Assembly: GCA_003694825.1 (NCBI GenBank)
Contig: RFJS01000130.1
Location: 1 to 16,329 of the forward strand
Direction of reading: 5' to 3'
From: Verrucomicrobiota bacterium
GTDB lineage: Bacteria > Verrucomicrobiota > Verrucomicrobiia > Opitutales > Opitutaceae
Length of the DNA: 16,329 nt
In this document: piece after piece, positions 1 to 7,092 of the stretch
Layout: the number at the start of each line of letters is the position of its first letter
Position numbering within the stretch: position 1 is the first letter of the stretch
Notes under the pieces: model-generated
The model's database searches: none
Told to the model about the DNA's origin: nothing
What the model saw: only the letters and a program-made list of their open reading frames with translations
Translations under genes and position numbers: made by a program

Positions 1-327
1 GTCCGGTGTCGCGATGACGACCGCGTCGATATCCTTCTGTTTTTCTTTCATCTCGCGGTAGTCGGTATACACCTTCGCCCGCGGATATTTCGCGAAAACC
101 TTCGCCGCGTAGTCGTGATCGACGTCGCAGAGAGCGACGATGTTTTCCTCCTCGCAGTTGCTCAGATTGGCCTGTCCCATGCCGCCCACGCCGATGCCGG
201 CGATATTGAGCCGCTCACTGGGGGGCTTGTGTCCCTCGCGGCCGAGCACACGCGAGGGAAGGATCTGCACAAGGCTCGCGGCCGCAGTCGTGGCCACGAA
301 TTGGCGCCGGGTAATCGGGGTTTTCAT
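1..327 (-). CDS. Gfo/Idh/MocA-family oxidoreductase, N-terminal part (cut by window edge)
   Basis: Reading the minus strand from the ATG at 327-325 gives 109 codons with no stop, running off the left edge. The start MKTPITRRQFVATTAAA is a twin-arginine-like signal (RRQF at residues 8-11), so export of a folded, cofactor-loaded enzyme is likely. It is followed by a Rossmann nucleotide-binding fingerprint, IAGIGVGGMGQANL (about residues 42-55), and an ALCDVD segment ending in an acidic residue where NAD(P) ribose is usually bound. The sequence TDYREM...DIDAVVIATPD is the usual next strand of this family. These enzymes are NAD(P)-dependent sugar or polyol dehydrogenases; exported forms are common in Verrucomicrobiota and Planctomycetota. 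The substrate cannot be told from this fragment. It is co-directional with the phosphatase genes but separated by 156 bases holding a possible operator, so it is probably a separate unit. The family call is firm. Confidence 0.9.
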   Translation of the reverse strand, partial: MKTPITRRQFVATTAAASLVQILPSRVLGREGHKPPSERLNIAGIGVGGMGQANLSNCEEENIVALCDVDHDYAAKVFAKYPRAKVYTDYREMKEKQKDIDAVVIATPD

Positions 328-370
328 CGCTGCCGCTCTTAATGGGAGGGGCACCGTAACGTCCACCACA

Positions 371-402
371 AGTTGAGCAAACTGTATCTTTAACAGTTGA
401 GC
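371..402. promoter_or_regulatory. Possible operator: palindrome flanked by direct repeats
   Basis: An inverted repeat AACTGT (380-385), seven-base AT-rich spacer, ACAGTT (393-398) sits between two copies of the octamer AGTTGAGC (371-378 and 395-402; the second overlaps the palindrome arm). The segment is much more AT-rich than its surroundings. It lies 44 to 75 bases upstream of the Gfo/Idh/MocA start at 327, which is where a promoter or operator would be. The sequence features are seen directly; binding by a regulator is inference, and I cannot assign a regulator family. Confidence 0.4.
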
Positions 403-483
403 CTGCCGTGGAGCCCGCGGCGGGCGGCGGGGACACAATCCTCGCGACCGCCCCCGCTCCCGGCCCCCTTCCTCGCAGGCCCC

Positions 484-1491
484 TCAAGCCCGCCGCCGCC
501 AGGGAATCAACCGATTCTCGACGCTGCCATCCTCATAGAGATCGACGATCGCGTAGGCCGGCGGAAACTCCTGGTAGGCCCCGTCCCACCATGCTCCGCA
601 GACAGCACCGTTGCAGCAATAGCGCACGTCGAGGTAACGGACGTCGTCGGCCAGGTGAATGTGCCCGCTGAGGCAGACGCGGACGTTGCGATGCTTCCGG
701 AAGAGATCCTTGATGCGCCGCGCATCGATGTGTGCCCACTCTCCGGGCACGACCCAGTCACCGGTGGCTTCGTTGTCCCCGTCGAAAAACGCGCACACAC
801 TCAACAGCGGAATGTGCGACAGCACGCACACCGGGACATCGCGCGCGACCTGCTCGAGATCCCGCGCCAACCACGCGAACTGCTCGTCATCGAGTCGGGC
901 GCGGTAGCCGCGCCCGCCTTCGGGATGGAAATGAGCACTGTCGAGCACGATGAAGTGCCAGCCGGCGCGATCAAAGCTGTAGTAGCGGTCCTTCATGCCC
1001 AGCTGCTCCATGGCCATGGCCTTCCCATAGAGCGGATCGGCGCTCGCGGCCGCCCGGCGGCCTTTGGGCAGCGCCCACCCCCAGACGTCGTGATTGCCCA
1101 GGGCGTACACGGGCTCGACATGCAGCTCCTCCCCGACGACGCGATGCCACTCCACCCACTGGGCGAGAGCCTCGTCCTTTTCCACCTTCAGCGCGTCCAT
1201 GATGAGGTCGCCACCGAAGAAGACAAAGTCCGGTCCCGCCGCCTGCGCCTGCCGCAAGGCGGCCGCCAGCCCCTCGGCCGCTCCCTTGCCCGGGAGGATG
1301 TGCACGTCCGTGAGATGGGCGATGCGCAAGACACGCGCCCCGCGGTCGACGGGAGGCCGGACCGTCTCCCGGGCGGCGAGGGCCGTCGCGGAGATCATGC
1401 CGGCCGCACCGAGAGCACCCGTCCCGAGAAAGCGCCGCCGCGACACGCGCGGGGAACGCACATGAGGATTCGCCTGATGGTTCTGGTTCAT
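484..1491 (-). CDS. Tat-exported calcineurin-like metallophosphoesterase
   Basis: A 335-residue protein with all the metal-binding blocks of the calcineurin-like phosphoesterase superfamily: DVH (62-64), GGD (93-95), GNHD (132-135), a lone histidine in SHIP (226) and GHIH (276-279). Such enzymes hydrolyse phosphomonoesters or diesters at a two-metal centre; which one is used here cannot be read from sequence. The N-terminus contains SRRRFLG (17-23) followed by a hydrophobic alanine/glycine stretch, a good twin-arginine signal, so it should act folded in the periplasm or at the surface. Its ATG overlaps the stop of the upstream PhoD-like gene by four bases (ATGA), and a strong AAGGAG lies five bases ahead, so the two are translated together. 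It is the last gene of a receptor-phosphatase-phosphatase operon, which suggests a role in releasing phosphate from an organic phosphate ester. Confidence 0.92.
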   Translation of the reverse strand: MNQNHQANPHVRSPRVSRRRFLGTGALGAAGMISATALAARETVRPPVDRGARVLRIAHLTDVHILPGKGAAEGLAAALRQAQAAGPDFVFFGGDLIMDALKVEKDEALAQWVEWHRVVGEELHVEPVYALGNHDVWGWALPKGRRAAASADPLYGKAMAMEQLGMKDRYYSFDRAGWHFIVLDSAHFHPEGGRGYRARLDDEQFAWLARDLEQVARDVPVCVLSHIPLLSVCAFFDGDNEATGDWVVPGEWAHIDARRIKDLFRKHRNVRVCLSGHIHLADDVRYLDVRYCCNGAVCGAWWDGAYQEFPPAYAIVDLYEDGSVENRLIPWRRRA

Positions 1492-2627
1492 ATCTGCTCC
1501 TTCCCTGTCTTGCCCTGCGGCGTCTTCACCGCGCTCAACTGCGAGAGCAGCAGGTGCTGCTGCAGCAATGTTTCGCCGATCGCGGAGATGATCGACAGCG
1601 TGACCGCCGGGTCGTCCCGCTCCCAGTCGATCTCGACCAGTCCGAAGTTCGCCATGGCGAAGGCTTCACCGACCCGGTGACGATTCGGGCTGATCGCCGG
1701 CCAGACTTCCGTGAGGCCGCTCGAAGTGATCTCCCAGAGTGGATACGGGACCCCCTCCTCGGGACCGACGCTGCTCAGCTCCGCCCAATGCGTGTCGCCA
1801 CTGAGCACGATGACGCCGTTGGCCCGGGTGCGGGCCAGCAGCTCGAACAGCCGCCTCCGCTCGCGCGGAAAGTTCGCCCAGGCTTCCCAGCCGGTAAACT
1901 CCGCCAGGCACTGAATGCTCGAGCCGATCAGCCGCAATTCCGCCGGTTCGCGCAGCTGCGCCTCGAGCCATCGCCATTGCGCCTCCCCGAGCAGCGTGGC
2001 CGACTCGGCATCGTCCGGAAGATAGGGCCCCATCCGCGCCGGCTCACGCGTCCGCGCATATTCCTCCTGCGAAACATGTTTCAGCGGCGATCGATTCCAC
2101 CGCAAGTCGAGCAGGATGATCTGCACGCGCCGGCCTTCCGGACCGAAGATCCACGAACCGTAAGCGCCGTCCGGCCGGGACCGCCGCGGCGAGTCCATTG
2201 GTTCGCCGAAGAAATCGAGCATGAGCCGCCGCGCGGCCTCTTTTTGTGGATACCCCGCTCCGGCGTCGTTGGCGCCGAAGTCGTGGTCGTCCCAGATGCC
2301 CAGCACCGTCGCGTGTTCGCGCAACGCCGCGAATCCAGGCTCCTTGCCGAGCTTTTCGTAACAGCGCGCCATGACCGCCATGTCGGTGGTGTCGGCATAG
2401 ACATTGTCACCGAGCATGAGCATGAGCTGCGGTTCACGAGCCATGACCTGGCGCCAGACCGGCTGCGGTTTGTTCTGGTTCGCACAGGAGCCGAAGGCGA
2501 TCCGCGAGACCGCCGTCTCCGGGGCATCGCCGGCGGCCGAAACCGCCGGCATCCCGCTGAGAACCAGTGCCGCGCAAACCAGCAGTCCGCGCCAGACCGG
2601 CGCGCTCCGATGCCGCGAGGCAATCAT
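1488..2627 (-). CDS. PhoD-like alkaline phosphatase/phosphodiesterase, exported
   Basis: Numbered from the ATG at 2627 (379 residues), the protein carries GSC (46-48), GDNVYAD (73-79), DDHDFGAND (113-121) and SGDTHW (276-281), the signature blocks of the PhoD family of Ca/Fe-dependent phosphatases. It lacks the extra N-terminal domain of Bacillus PhoD and is correspondingly shorter. The start MIASRHRSAPVWRGLLVCAA reads as a Sec-type signal peptide with a cationic tip; no twin-arginine motif is present, unlike classical PhoD. I chose 2627 because GGAAGAG lies six bases ahead; ATG 2645 and ATG 2663 are alternatives. The last shares one base with the receptor stop codon (TGATG), which would couple translation. 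A longer frame reaches 3077 but lies wholly inside the receptor gene. It sits between a TonB-dependent receptor and a second phosphatase. Confidence 0.92.
   Translation of the reverse strand: MIASRHRSAPVWRGLLVCAALVLSGMPAVSAAGDAPETAVSRIAFGSCANQNKPQPVWRQVMAREPQLMLMLGDNVYADTTDMAVMARCYEKLGKEPGFAALREHATVLGIWDDHDFGANDAGAGYPQKEAARRLMLDFFGEPMDSPRRSRPDGAYGSWIFGPEGRRVQIILLDLRWNRSPLKHVSQEEYARTREPARMGPYLPDDAESATLLGEAQWRWLEAQLREPAELRLIGSSIQCLAEFTGWEAWANFPRERRRLFELLARTRANGVIVLSGDTHWAELSSVGPEEGVPYPLWEITSSGLTEVWPAISPNRHRVGEAFAMANFGLVEIDWERDDPAVTLSIISAIGETLLQQHLLLSQLSAVKTPQGKTGKEQI
1497..1502 (-). promoter_or_regulatory. Strong ribosome binding site for the metallophosphoesterase
   Basis: The minus strand reads AAGGAG, five bases before the ATG at 1491. 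It lies inside the end of the PhoD-like gene and fixes the start at the ATGA overlap. It is one of the few strong Shine-Dalgarno sites in the window; most genes here show a weak one or none. Confidence 0.7.
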
Positions 2628-2633
2628 GGGCGT

Positions 2634-2640
2634 CTCTTCC
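2634..2640 (-). promoter_or_regulatory. Ribosome binding site deciding the PhoD-like start
   Basis: The minus strand reads GGAAGAG, six bases before ATG 2627. ATG 2645 has only GGGGAG ten bases ahead and ATG 2663 has no convincing site, so this favours the 379-residue form that begins directly with the signal peptide. Confidence 0.5.
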
Positions 2641-2662
2641 GTCATGGATGCCGATCTCCCCA

Positions 2663-5092
2663 TCACAACTCGAAGGAAAGCGTGAACATCGCGGTGCGCG
2701 GCGCTCCAATGAAGTAGTAGCCACGGGAAACCGATGCCCCGCCATCGATCCCCGCGAGATACTCCTCGTCCAGAAGATTCTGGATACGAATACCGGCCGA
2801 GGCGTTTCGCAGCAGGCCGGCCTGCCCGCCGTCCACGAAACGATAGGTGAGCGCGAGATCGAATACCGTGAAGGCGGGAAGCTTTTCGCCGTTGTCCAGC
2901 GTGCCGTAACGCTCGCCGGTGTATTTGCCGCTGAGCACGGCGTGGAAAGGTCCGCTGCGATAGAAGACGCTGCCGTTGAGCATAAAACCGGGCGATCCCG
3001 CCACCTCGTTGCCGCCGACAACCCCGTTTTCCGGCACCGAGCGGGTATATTGCGAGTCGTTGAGCGTCATGGCCCAATAGGTGCCGAAGCTGCGGGAGAT
3101 ATCTGCGTTGACCGCGAGCTCGAGCCCCTTCGACTCGATGCCCCCGACGTTCACGTAGCCGCCGCCCTGCCCGATGTCGTAGTTGATTTCCGTGACACCG
3201 TCCTCAGTCCGCGGGGTCACGAACACGATCCGATTGTCGAACTTCGCATAGTAGGCCGAAGCCGTCGCGGCGAAGCCGCCCCGGGCGATGCGGTAGCCGA
3301 GGTCGAAGCTGTCCGCCGTCTCCGGCTCGAGACTGGGGCTCACCTCGCGGGTGATGATCTCGTCGACGATGGCCGAGAAGTTGCGGGCGAAGTTTCCGAA
3401 GACCTGTCCCCGGTCCTCGCCGAGATCCCAGGTGAAGCCGACACTGGGCAGCAGGTCGGAATCGGAGTTCCACTCCCGATCGTCGCGCACGCCGTAGAGA
3501 TCGCGGTAGCCGATATCGACGAAGAATGTCTTCAGCCCCGCCGCCAGCGTGAGGCTGCCCAGGCGCATCGTGTCCTGGATGTAGAGCTGGAGGGTATCGG
3601 TCGTCAGCTTCGACTTGAAGTCATACCAATAGGGCCGGCGGTCCCAGGCATAGCCGATGCGCGTGTCGATGATTTTCTGCCAGGAGCGGGCCCAGTCCCG
3701 GTCGAGGCGCTCGATCCAGCCGCCCGCGAGCAGGGTGTTGTTTTCGTTGACGTCGAATTCCGCGGAAAATGTCGCTCCGTAGCGATCAAACCCATACAGC
3801 GAAGTCCGGAAGGATTGAACCGGAATGGCGCCCTCGCGCACTTCCTCGGGATAGCTCTCGATATCGAAAGGATCGGACGGCGTGTAGAAGACGACGCCCT
3901 CCGGCGCCTCCGACGGATCGCCGACGGGCAGGAGATTCCCATCCGCGTCCTGAAAAAACGCCCGCGCCTGCACGGCCGCGAACGGCGCATCCGCGACGGG
4001 GTTTCCAGCCTCATCCCACCCCATGCGCAGGTAGGGCGGCACCCAGTCCCCACGACCGTCCTGATGGTGCAGGTAGGGCTCGACCTGCCAGCGCAGGCGC
4101 CTTGCCTCGTCGCGCTTCGTGCCGAGGCGCGCCGAGATCAACGTATTCTCGCGCACGGTCGCCCAGCCGAGGATGTAGTTCTGATCGATGGCCGGCCTGC
4201 CCGTCCACTCGCCGGTGAGGCCATCCCAGCGGGGATTGGCCGCGTAATCGTCGAGGGTCACACTGTCGTAGTTGTTTTCATAAACATCGTCGTAGGAGAA
4301 ACGCAGGCCCAGCTCGAGCGCGCCGAGATCGGAGAGTGAGCGCGCCGAGATGTGGAAGCGGTCGGTGTAACCCTGGCCGCCGATGTCCATCCAGCGGTTC
4401 TGGTATTGCTTCGAGACGCTCACCCAGGCGCGGGTGTGGCCACCGAGCAGGCCGGTGTTGTAGCGGCCGAAAAACCGCCGGGCGTTGTGGTCCCCGAAGG
4501 CCACCGAGGCGGTGGCGCCGGCGCTGAGCGTCGGCTCGACGGTGCGGTATTCGATCGTGCCGCCCAGCGCCTGAGCCGCGGGCGAACCGATGTCCGCGCT
4601 GCCCTGGGAGACACTCACCGCCTGCACATTCTCCGGCTCGACGAAGCGGTTCGGCTTGGTCCCGCCGCCGTAGTTGGTATTTCCATTCGGGAGCCCGTCC
4701 ACGGCGTAGCCGAGCTGGCTGCTGTCGCGCGTGGTCTGGAACCCCCGCATGCTGATGCTCGTCGACCAGTCGTCACCACCGAAGGCATCGCCCTGATTGA
4801 CCGAGACACCGGGCAGCGTATTGAGAATGTTGAGCACGTTCTGAGTCGGTGCGGTCGACTCGAGAATCTCGGAGTTGACGAGGACGTTGGCCCGCTGGGT
4901 GGCATTGGCCACCGCCACGTATTCCTCGAGCTCGACGACTTCGCCGTGCGTGTCGTCGGCCGGGAAGGCGCTTCCCGCTGGCCCGGAGGGGGAGACCGAT
5001 TGCGCGGCGAGCGTTCCGCCCAGCAGCGCCGTGGTCAGCATCGTGGAAAAAAGGATCCTGTTCATTGTGGAGAGTTGATTCGAGTTTCGCAT
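2663..5092 (-). CDS. TonB-dependent outer-membrane receptor
   Basis: An approximately 809-residue outer-membrane transporter driven by TonB. The start MRNSNQLSTMNRILF leads into a hydrophobic signal peptide ending near LAAQS (27-32). Then come EVVELEEYVAVAN (51-63), a segment typical of Opitutae receptors, and a plug domain with NVLNILNTLPGVSVNQ (about 85-100), SISMRGF (112-118) and VDGLPNGN. The barrel carries many alternating aromatic strands, the motif FGNFARNFSAIVDE, and ends with IRIQNLLDEEYLAG and a terminal FTLSFEL whose last strand is right for Bam assembly. The ligand is not apparent; the two phosphatases behind it suggest a phosphorylated compound, but siderophores cannot be excluded. 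The start is uncertain: ATG 5092 and ATG 5065 both give signal peptides and neither has a good Shine-Dalgarno; a TTG at 5176 would add an unlikely charged extension. The stop overlaps a possible PhoD-like start by one base. Confidence 0.93.
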   Translation of the reverse strand: MRNSNQLSTMNRILFSTMLTTALLGGTLAAQSVSPSGPAGSAFPADDTHGEVVELEEYVAVANATQRANVLVNSEILESTAPTQNVLNILNTLPGVSVNQGDAFGGDDWSTSISMRGFQTTRDSSQLGYAVDGLPNGNTNYGGGTKPNRFVEPENVQAVSVSQGSADIGSPAAQALGGTIEYRTVEPTLSAGATASVAFGDHNARRFFGRYNTGLLGGHTRAWVSVSKQYQNRWMDIGGQGYTDRFHISARSLSDLGALELGLRFSYDDVYENNYDSVTLDDYAANPRWDGLTGEWTGRPAIDQNYILGWATVRENTLISARLGTKRDEARRLRWQVEPYLHHQDGRGDWVPPYLRMGWDEAGNPVADAPFAAVQARAFFQDADGNLLPVGDPSEAPEGVVFYTPSDPFDIESYPEEVREGAIPVQSFRTSLYGFDRYGATFSAEFDVNENNTLLAGGWIERLDRDWARSWQKIIDTRIGYAWDRRPYWYDFKSKLTTDTLQLYIQDTMRLGSLTLAAGLKTFFVDIGYRDLYGVRDDREWNSDSDLLPSVGFTWDLGEDRGQVFGNFARNFSAIVDEIITREVSPSLEPETADSFDLGYRIARGGFAATASAYYAKFDNRIVFVTPRTEDGVTEINYDIGQGGGYVNVGGIESKGLELAVNADISRSFGTYWAMTLNDSQYTRSVPENGVVGGNEVAGSPGFMLNGSVFYRSGPFHAVLSGKYTGERYGTLDNGEKLPAFTVFDLALTYRFVDGGQAGLLRNASAGIRIQNLLDEEYLAGIDGGASVSRGYYFIGAPRTAMFTLSFEL

Positions 5093-5296
5093 GTCGCGCT
5101 TTCGTCGACGCTCTCCGCTCACACGCTCATCCACGCCCGACAAGATCGATCCGGCCGTGAAACACACTCTTGACAATCGCCACCGCCACGCCGCCCAGCC
5201 GTTACGAATTCGACAAAATCGCCTGCCATCCCGCGCCTCACGCCGGTGTCCTTTTCCTTTGCCGCCGACTGCCCCGCCGTCTCAAATCTCCGGCCG
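5093..5296. promoter_or_regulatory. Divergent intergenic region, receptor operon / ThuA gene
   Basis: This 204-base gap must hold promoters for both directions. I see a TTGACA on the plus strand at 5170-5175 (TGTCAA on the other strand), with no acceptable -10 box at normal spacing, and a palindrome CGAATTCG near 5205-5212 in a locally AT-richer stretch. No convincing PHO box could be found on the minus strand despite the phosphatase content of the operon. Nothing here is strong enough to name a specific promoter. Confidence 0.3.
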
Positions 5297-6279
5297 ATGA
5301 AACCCCGTTATTCGCTCTTGTCCCGCTTTCTCCTTCTGACCGCGTTTGCCGCCGCCGGCACCGCCGCCCACGCCGCAGCGCCCCGCATCCGGGTCCTGCT
5401 CATCGATGGCCAGAACAACCATGGCGCCTGGCCCCAGACCAGCCAGGTCATCAAGACGGTGCTGGAGCAATCCGGCCGCTTCGACGTCACGATCTCCCGC
5501 ACACCGCCCGACGATGGCCGCAAGCCCAACTACGGCGCGCCGCAACCCACGGTCGAGGACATGCCGGCCGAGCTGCAGGAAGCCTGGGCCCGGTGGCGTC
5601 CCGACTTCTCGAAGGCCGATGTCGTCATCTCCAATTACAACGGCGTGCTCTGGCCCGAGCCGGTGCGCGAGGCCTTCGAGGCATTCGTCCGCGAGGGCGG
5701 CGGTTTCGTCGCGCTTCACGCCGCCGACAACGCCTTCGCCCAATGGGAGGAATACCAGCGAATGGTCGGCGTCGGCGGCTGGTATGGCCGCAACACCAGG
5801 ACGCACGGGCCGCGGATTCACTGGGAAGACGGCCGGCTCGTGAAGGATCCCGCCCCCCACTACTGCGGAGCGCACGGCAAGCGCAGCCCCGTGCTCGTCG
5901 AAATCCGCGATCCCGAACACCCGATCGTGCGCGGCTTCCCGGAAAAGTGGCTGCACCCGCTCGACGAGGTCTACTACAACATGTGCGGCCCGGCCGAACA
6001 CCTGCACGTGATCGCCACCGCCTTTTCCGACGCCGAGACCGGCGGCAGCGGCAAGGACAGCCGATCCTCCTCACGGTCAATTACGGCCGCGGACGCGTTG
6101 TCCACAACATGCTGGGCCACGACATGCAGGGCTTCACCGGCCGGGGCTTCCAACACCTGCTCCTGCGCAGCGCCGAATGGGCGGCCACCGGCGAGGTCAC
6201 CTTCCCCGCGCCTCCGGCCGGCGATTTCTCCACCGAAGAAGCCCTGCAAAACCCGGCGCCGGCCACCGCCGAAAACTGA
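5297..6279 (+). pseudogene. ThuA-domain protein, disrupted by a one-base frameshift near 6058
   Basis: The frame from ATG 5297 starts MKPRYSLLSRFLLLTAFAAA, a clear signal peptide ending near AHAA, and continues RVLLIDGQNNHGAWPQTSQV, DVVISNYNG, FVREGGGFVALHAADNAF and EVYYNMCGPAEHLHVIATAF, which is the ThuA-like, class-I glutamine-amidotransferase-like fold often annotated as trehalose utilisation. At GGSGKD the frame degenerates, while the next frame resumes with QPILLTVNYGRGRVVHNMLG and a normal C-terminus to the TGA at 6277-6279. One missing C beside 6058 (GACAG where GACCAG is expected) explains it. Repaired, the protein has 327 residues, normal for the family. It reads away from the receptor operon and lies 54 bases ahead of the ABC exporter. 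The function of exported ThuA proteins is not well defined; a role in sugar metabolism is only a family-based guess. A true mutation and a sequencing error cannot be told apart here. Confidence 0.85.
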
Positions 6280-6333
6280 GCGCGTCCACCAAGTCGCGCT
6301 CCCGCGGCTCCGCGCCCGCGTCCGGGCCCCGCC

Positions 6334-7092
6334 ATGATCGAAGCACTCGACCTGAAAAAAACCTTCCGCGACCGCAAGCGCGGTGAAGTGCGTGCCGTCG
6401 ATGGCATCAGCTTCATCGCGCGCCCCGGCACGATCCTCGGCCTGCTCGGCGCCAATGGCGCCGGCAAGACCACGACGCTGCGCATGCTCGCCACCCTGCT
6501 CACGCCGAGTGCCGGCACCGCCCGGGTCGCGGGCTTCGACATCCGCGAAAAACCGCGCGAGGTGCGCGAGCACATCGGCTTCCTCACTGGCAGCACCGCC
6601 CTCTACGGACGCCTCACCGCCCGCGAGATGATCGACTATTTCGGACGCCTCCACGGGCTCGACGGCGCCGCGCTGCGCGAGCGGGCGGACGAGCTCATCG
6701 CCGAACTGCAAATCGCCGAGTTCGCCGATCGCCGGTGCGACAAACTCTCCACCGGCCAGAAGCAGCGCGTATCCATCGCCCGCTCCATCGTGCACCGTCC
6801 GCCGGTGATGATCTTCGACGAGCCCACGACCGGGCTCGATGTGATGACCTCGCGCACGATCATGCGCTTTATCGAGCGCTGCCGGCTCGACGGCCGCACC
6901 GTGGTCTTCTCCACCCACATCATGAGCGAAGCCGAGCGGCTCTGCGACACCATCGCCGTCGTGCATGCCGGCCGTATCGTCGCCACGGGCACGCTCGAGG
7001 AACTGCGACAGCGCACGGGCCGCACCGCGCTCGAATCGGTGTTTCTCGCGCTCATCGGCGAACCCGAGGACGAGGACGCTCCCGCATCATGA
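6334..7092 (+). CDS. natA: ABC transporter ATP-binding protein, NatA type
   Basis: A 252-residue ATPase with Walker A GANGAGKT (39-46), signature LSTGQKQR (138-145), Walker B VMIFDEP (158-164), the D-loop in TGLD and the switch histidine in FSTH (195). The Q-loop region reads GFLTGSTALYGRLTARE; the usual glutamine is absent, and this GSTALY-type version resembles what I recall of NatA-like ATPases. NatA pairs with NatB to export sodium or other small cations or drugs in Bacillus; the substrate here is inferred only from this likeness. The stop overlaps the permease start by four bases (ATGA), so the two subunits are translationally coupled. The ATG has no visible Shine-Dalgarno, but it opens directly into the conserved first strand, and an earlier start would enter a run with no family features. 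Confidence 0.92.
   Translation: MIEALDLKKTFRDRKRGEVRAVDGISFIARPGTILGLLGANGAGKTTTLRMLATLLTPSAGTARVAGFDIREKPREVREHIGFLTGSTALYGRLTAREMIDYFGRLHGLDGAALRERADELIAELQIAEFADRRCDKLSTGQKQRVSIARSIVHRPPVMIFDEPTTGLDVMTSRTIMRFIERCRLDGRTVVFSTHIMSEAERLCDTIAVVHAGRIVATGTLEELRQRTGRTALESVFLALIGEPEDEDAPAS

Noticed and set aside
413..425. Terminator hairpin after the metallophosphoesterase
   Set aside because: GCCCG-CGG-CGGGC has only a five-base stem and three-base loop, lies about 60 bases past the stop codon, and has no T-run; common by chance in DNA this GC-rich.
397..1680. Plus-strand open frame of 427 codons opposite the metallophosphoesterase
   Set aside because: Antisense shadow of a gene whose metal-binding motifs are all intact; rich in Pro/Arg/His with no motif.
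2628..3077. N-terminal extension of the PhoD-like gene
   Set aside because: The extra 150 residues lie inside the receptor gene in another frame and show no similarity to a PhoD N-terminal domain; a signal peptide starts at 2627.
2567..4339. Plus-strand open frame of 590 codons opposite the TonB receptor
   Set aside because: Low-complexity composition and no recognisable domain; the receptor on the other strand is full length with signal, plug and C-terminal strand.
5170..5175. TTGACA as a -35 box for the ThuA gene
   Set aside because: No -10-like sequence occurs 16-18 bases downstream; the region there is GC-rich.
5093..5296. PHO box upstream of the phosphatase operon
   Set aside because: TTGTCAAGAGTGTGTTTCA on the minus strand (5175 to 5157) is only loosely like two PHO half-sites and the spacing does not fit; not supportable by eye.
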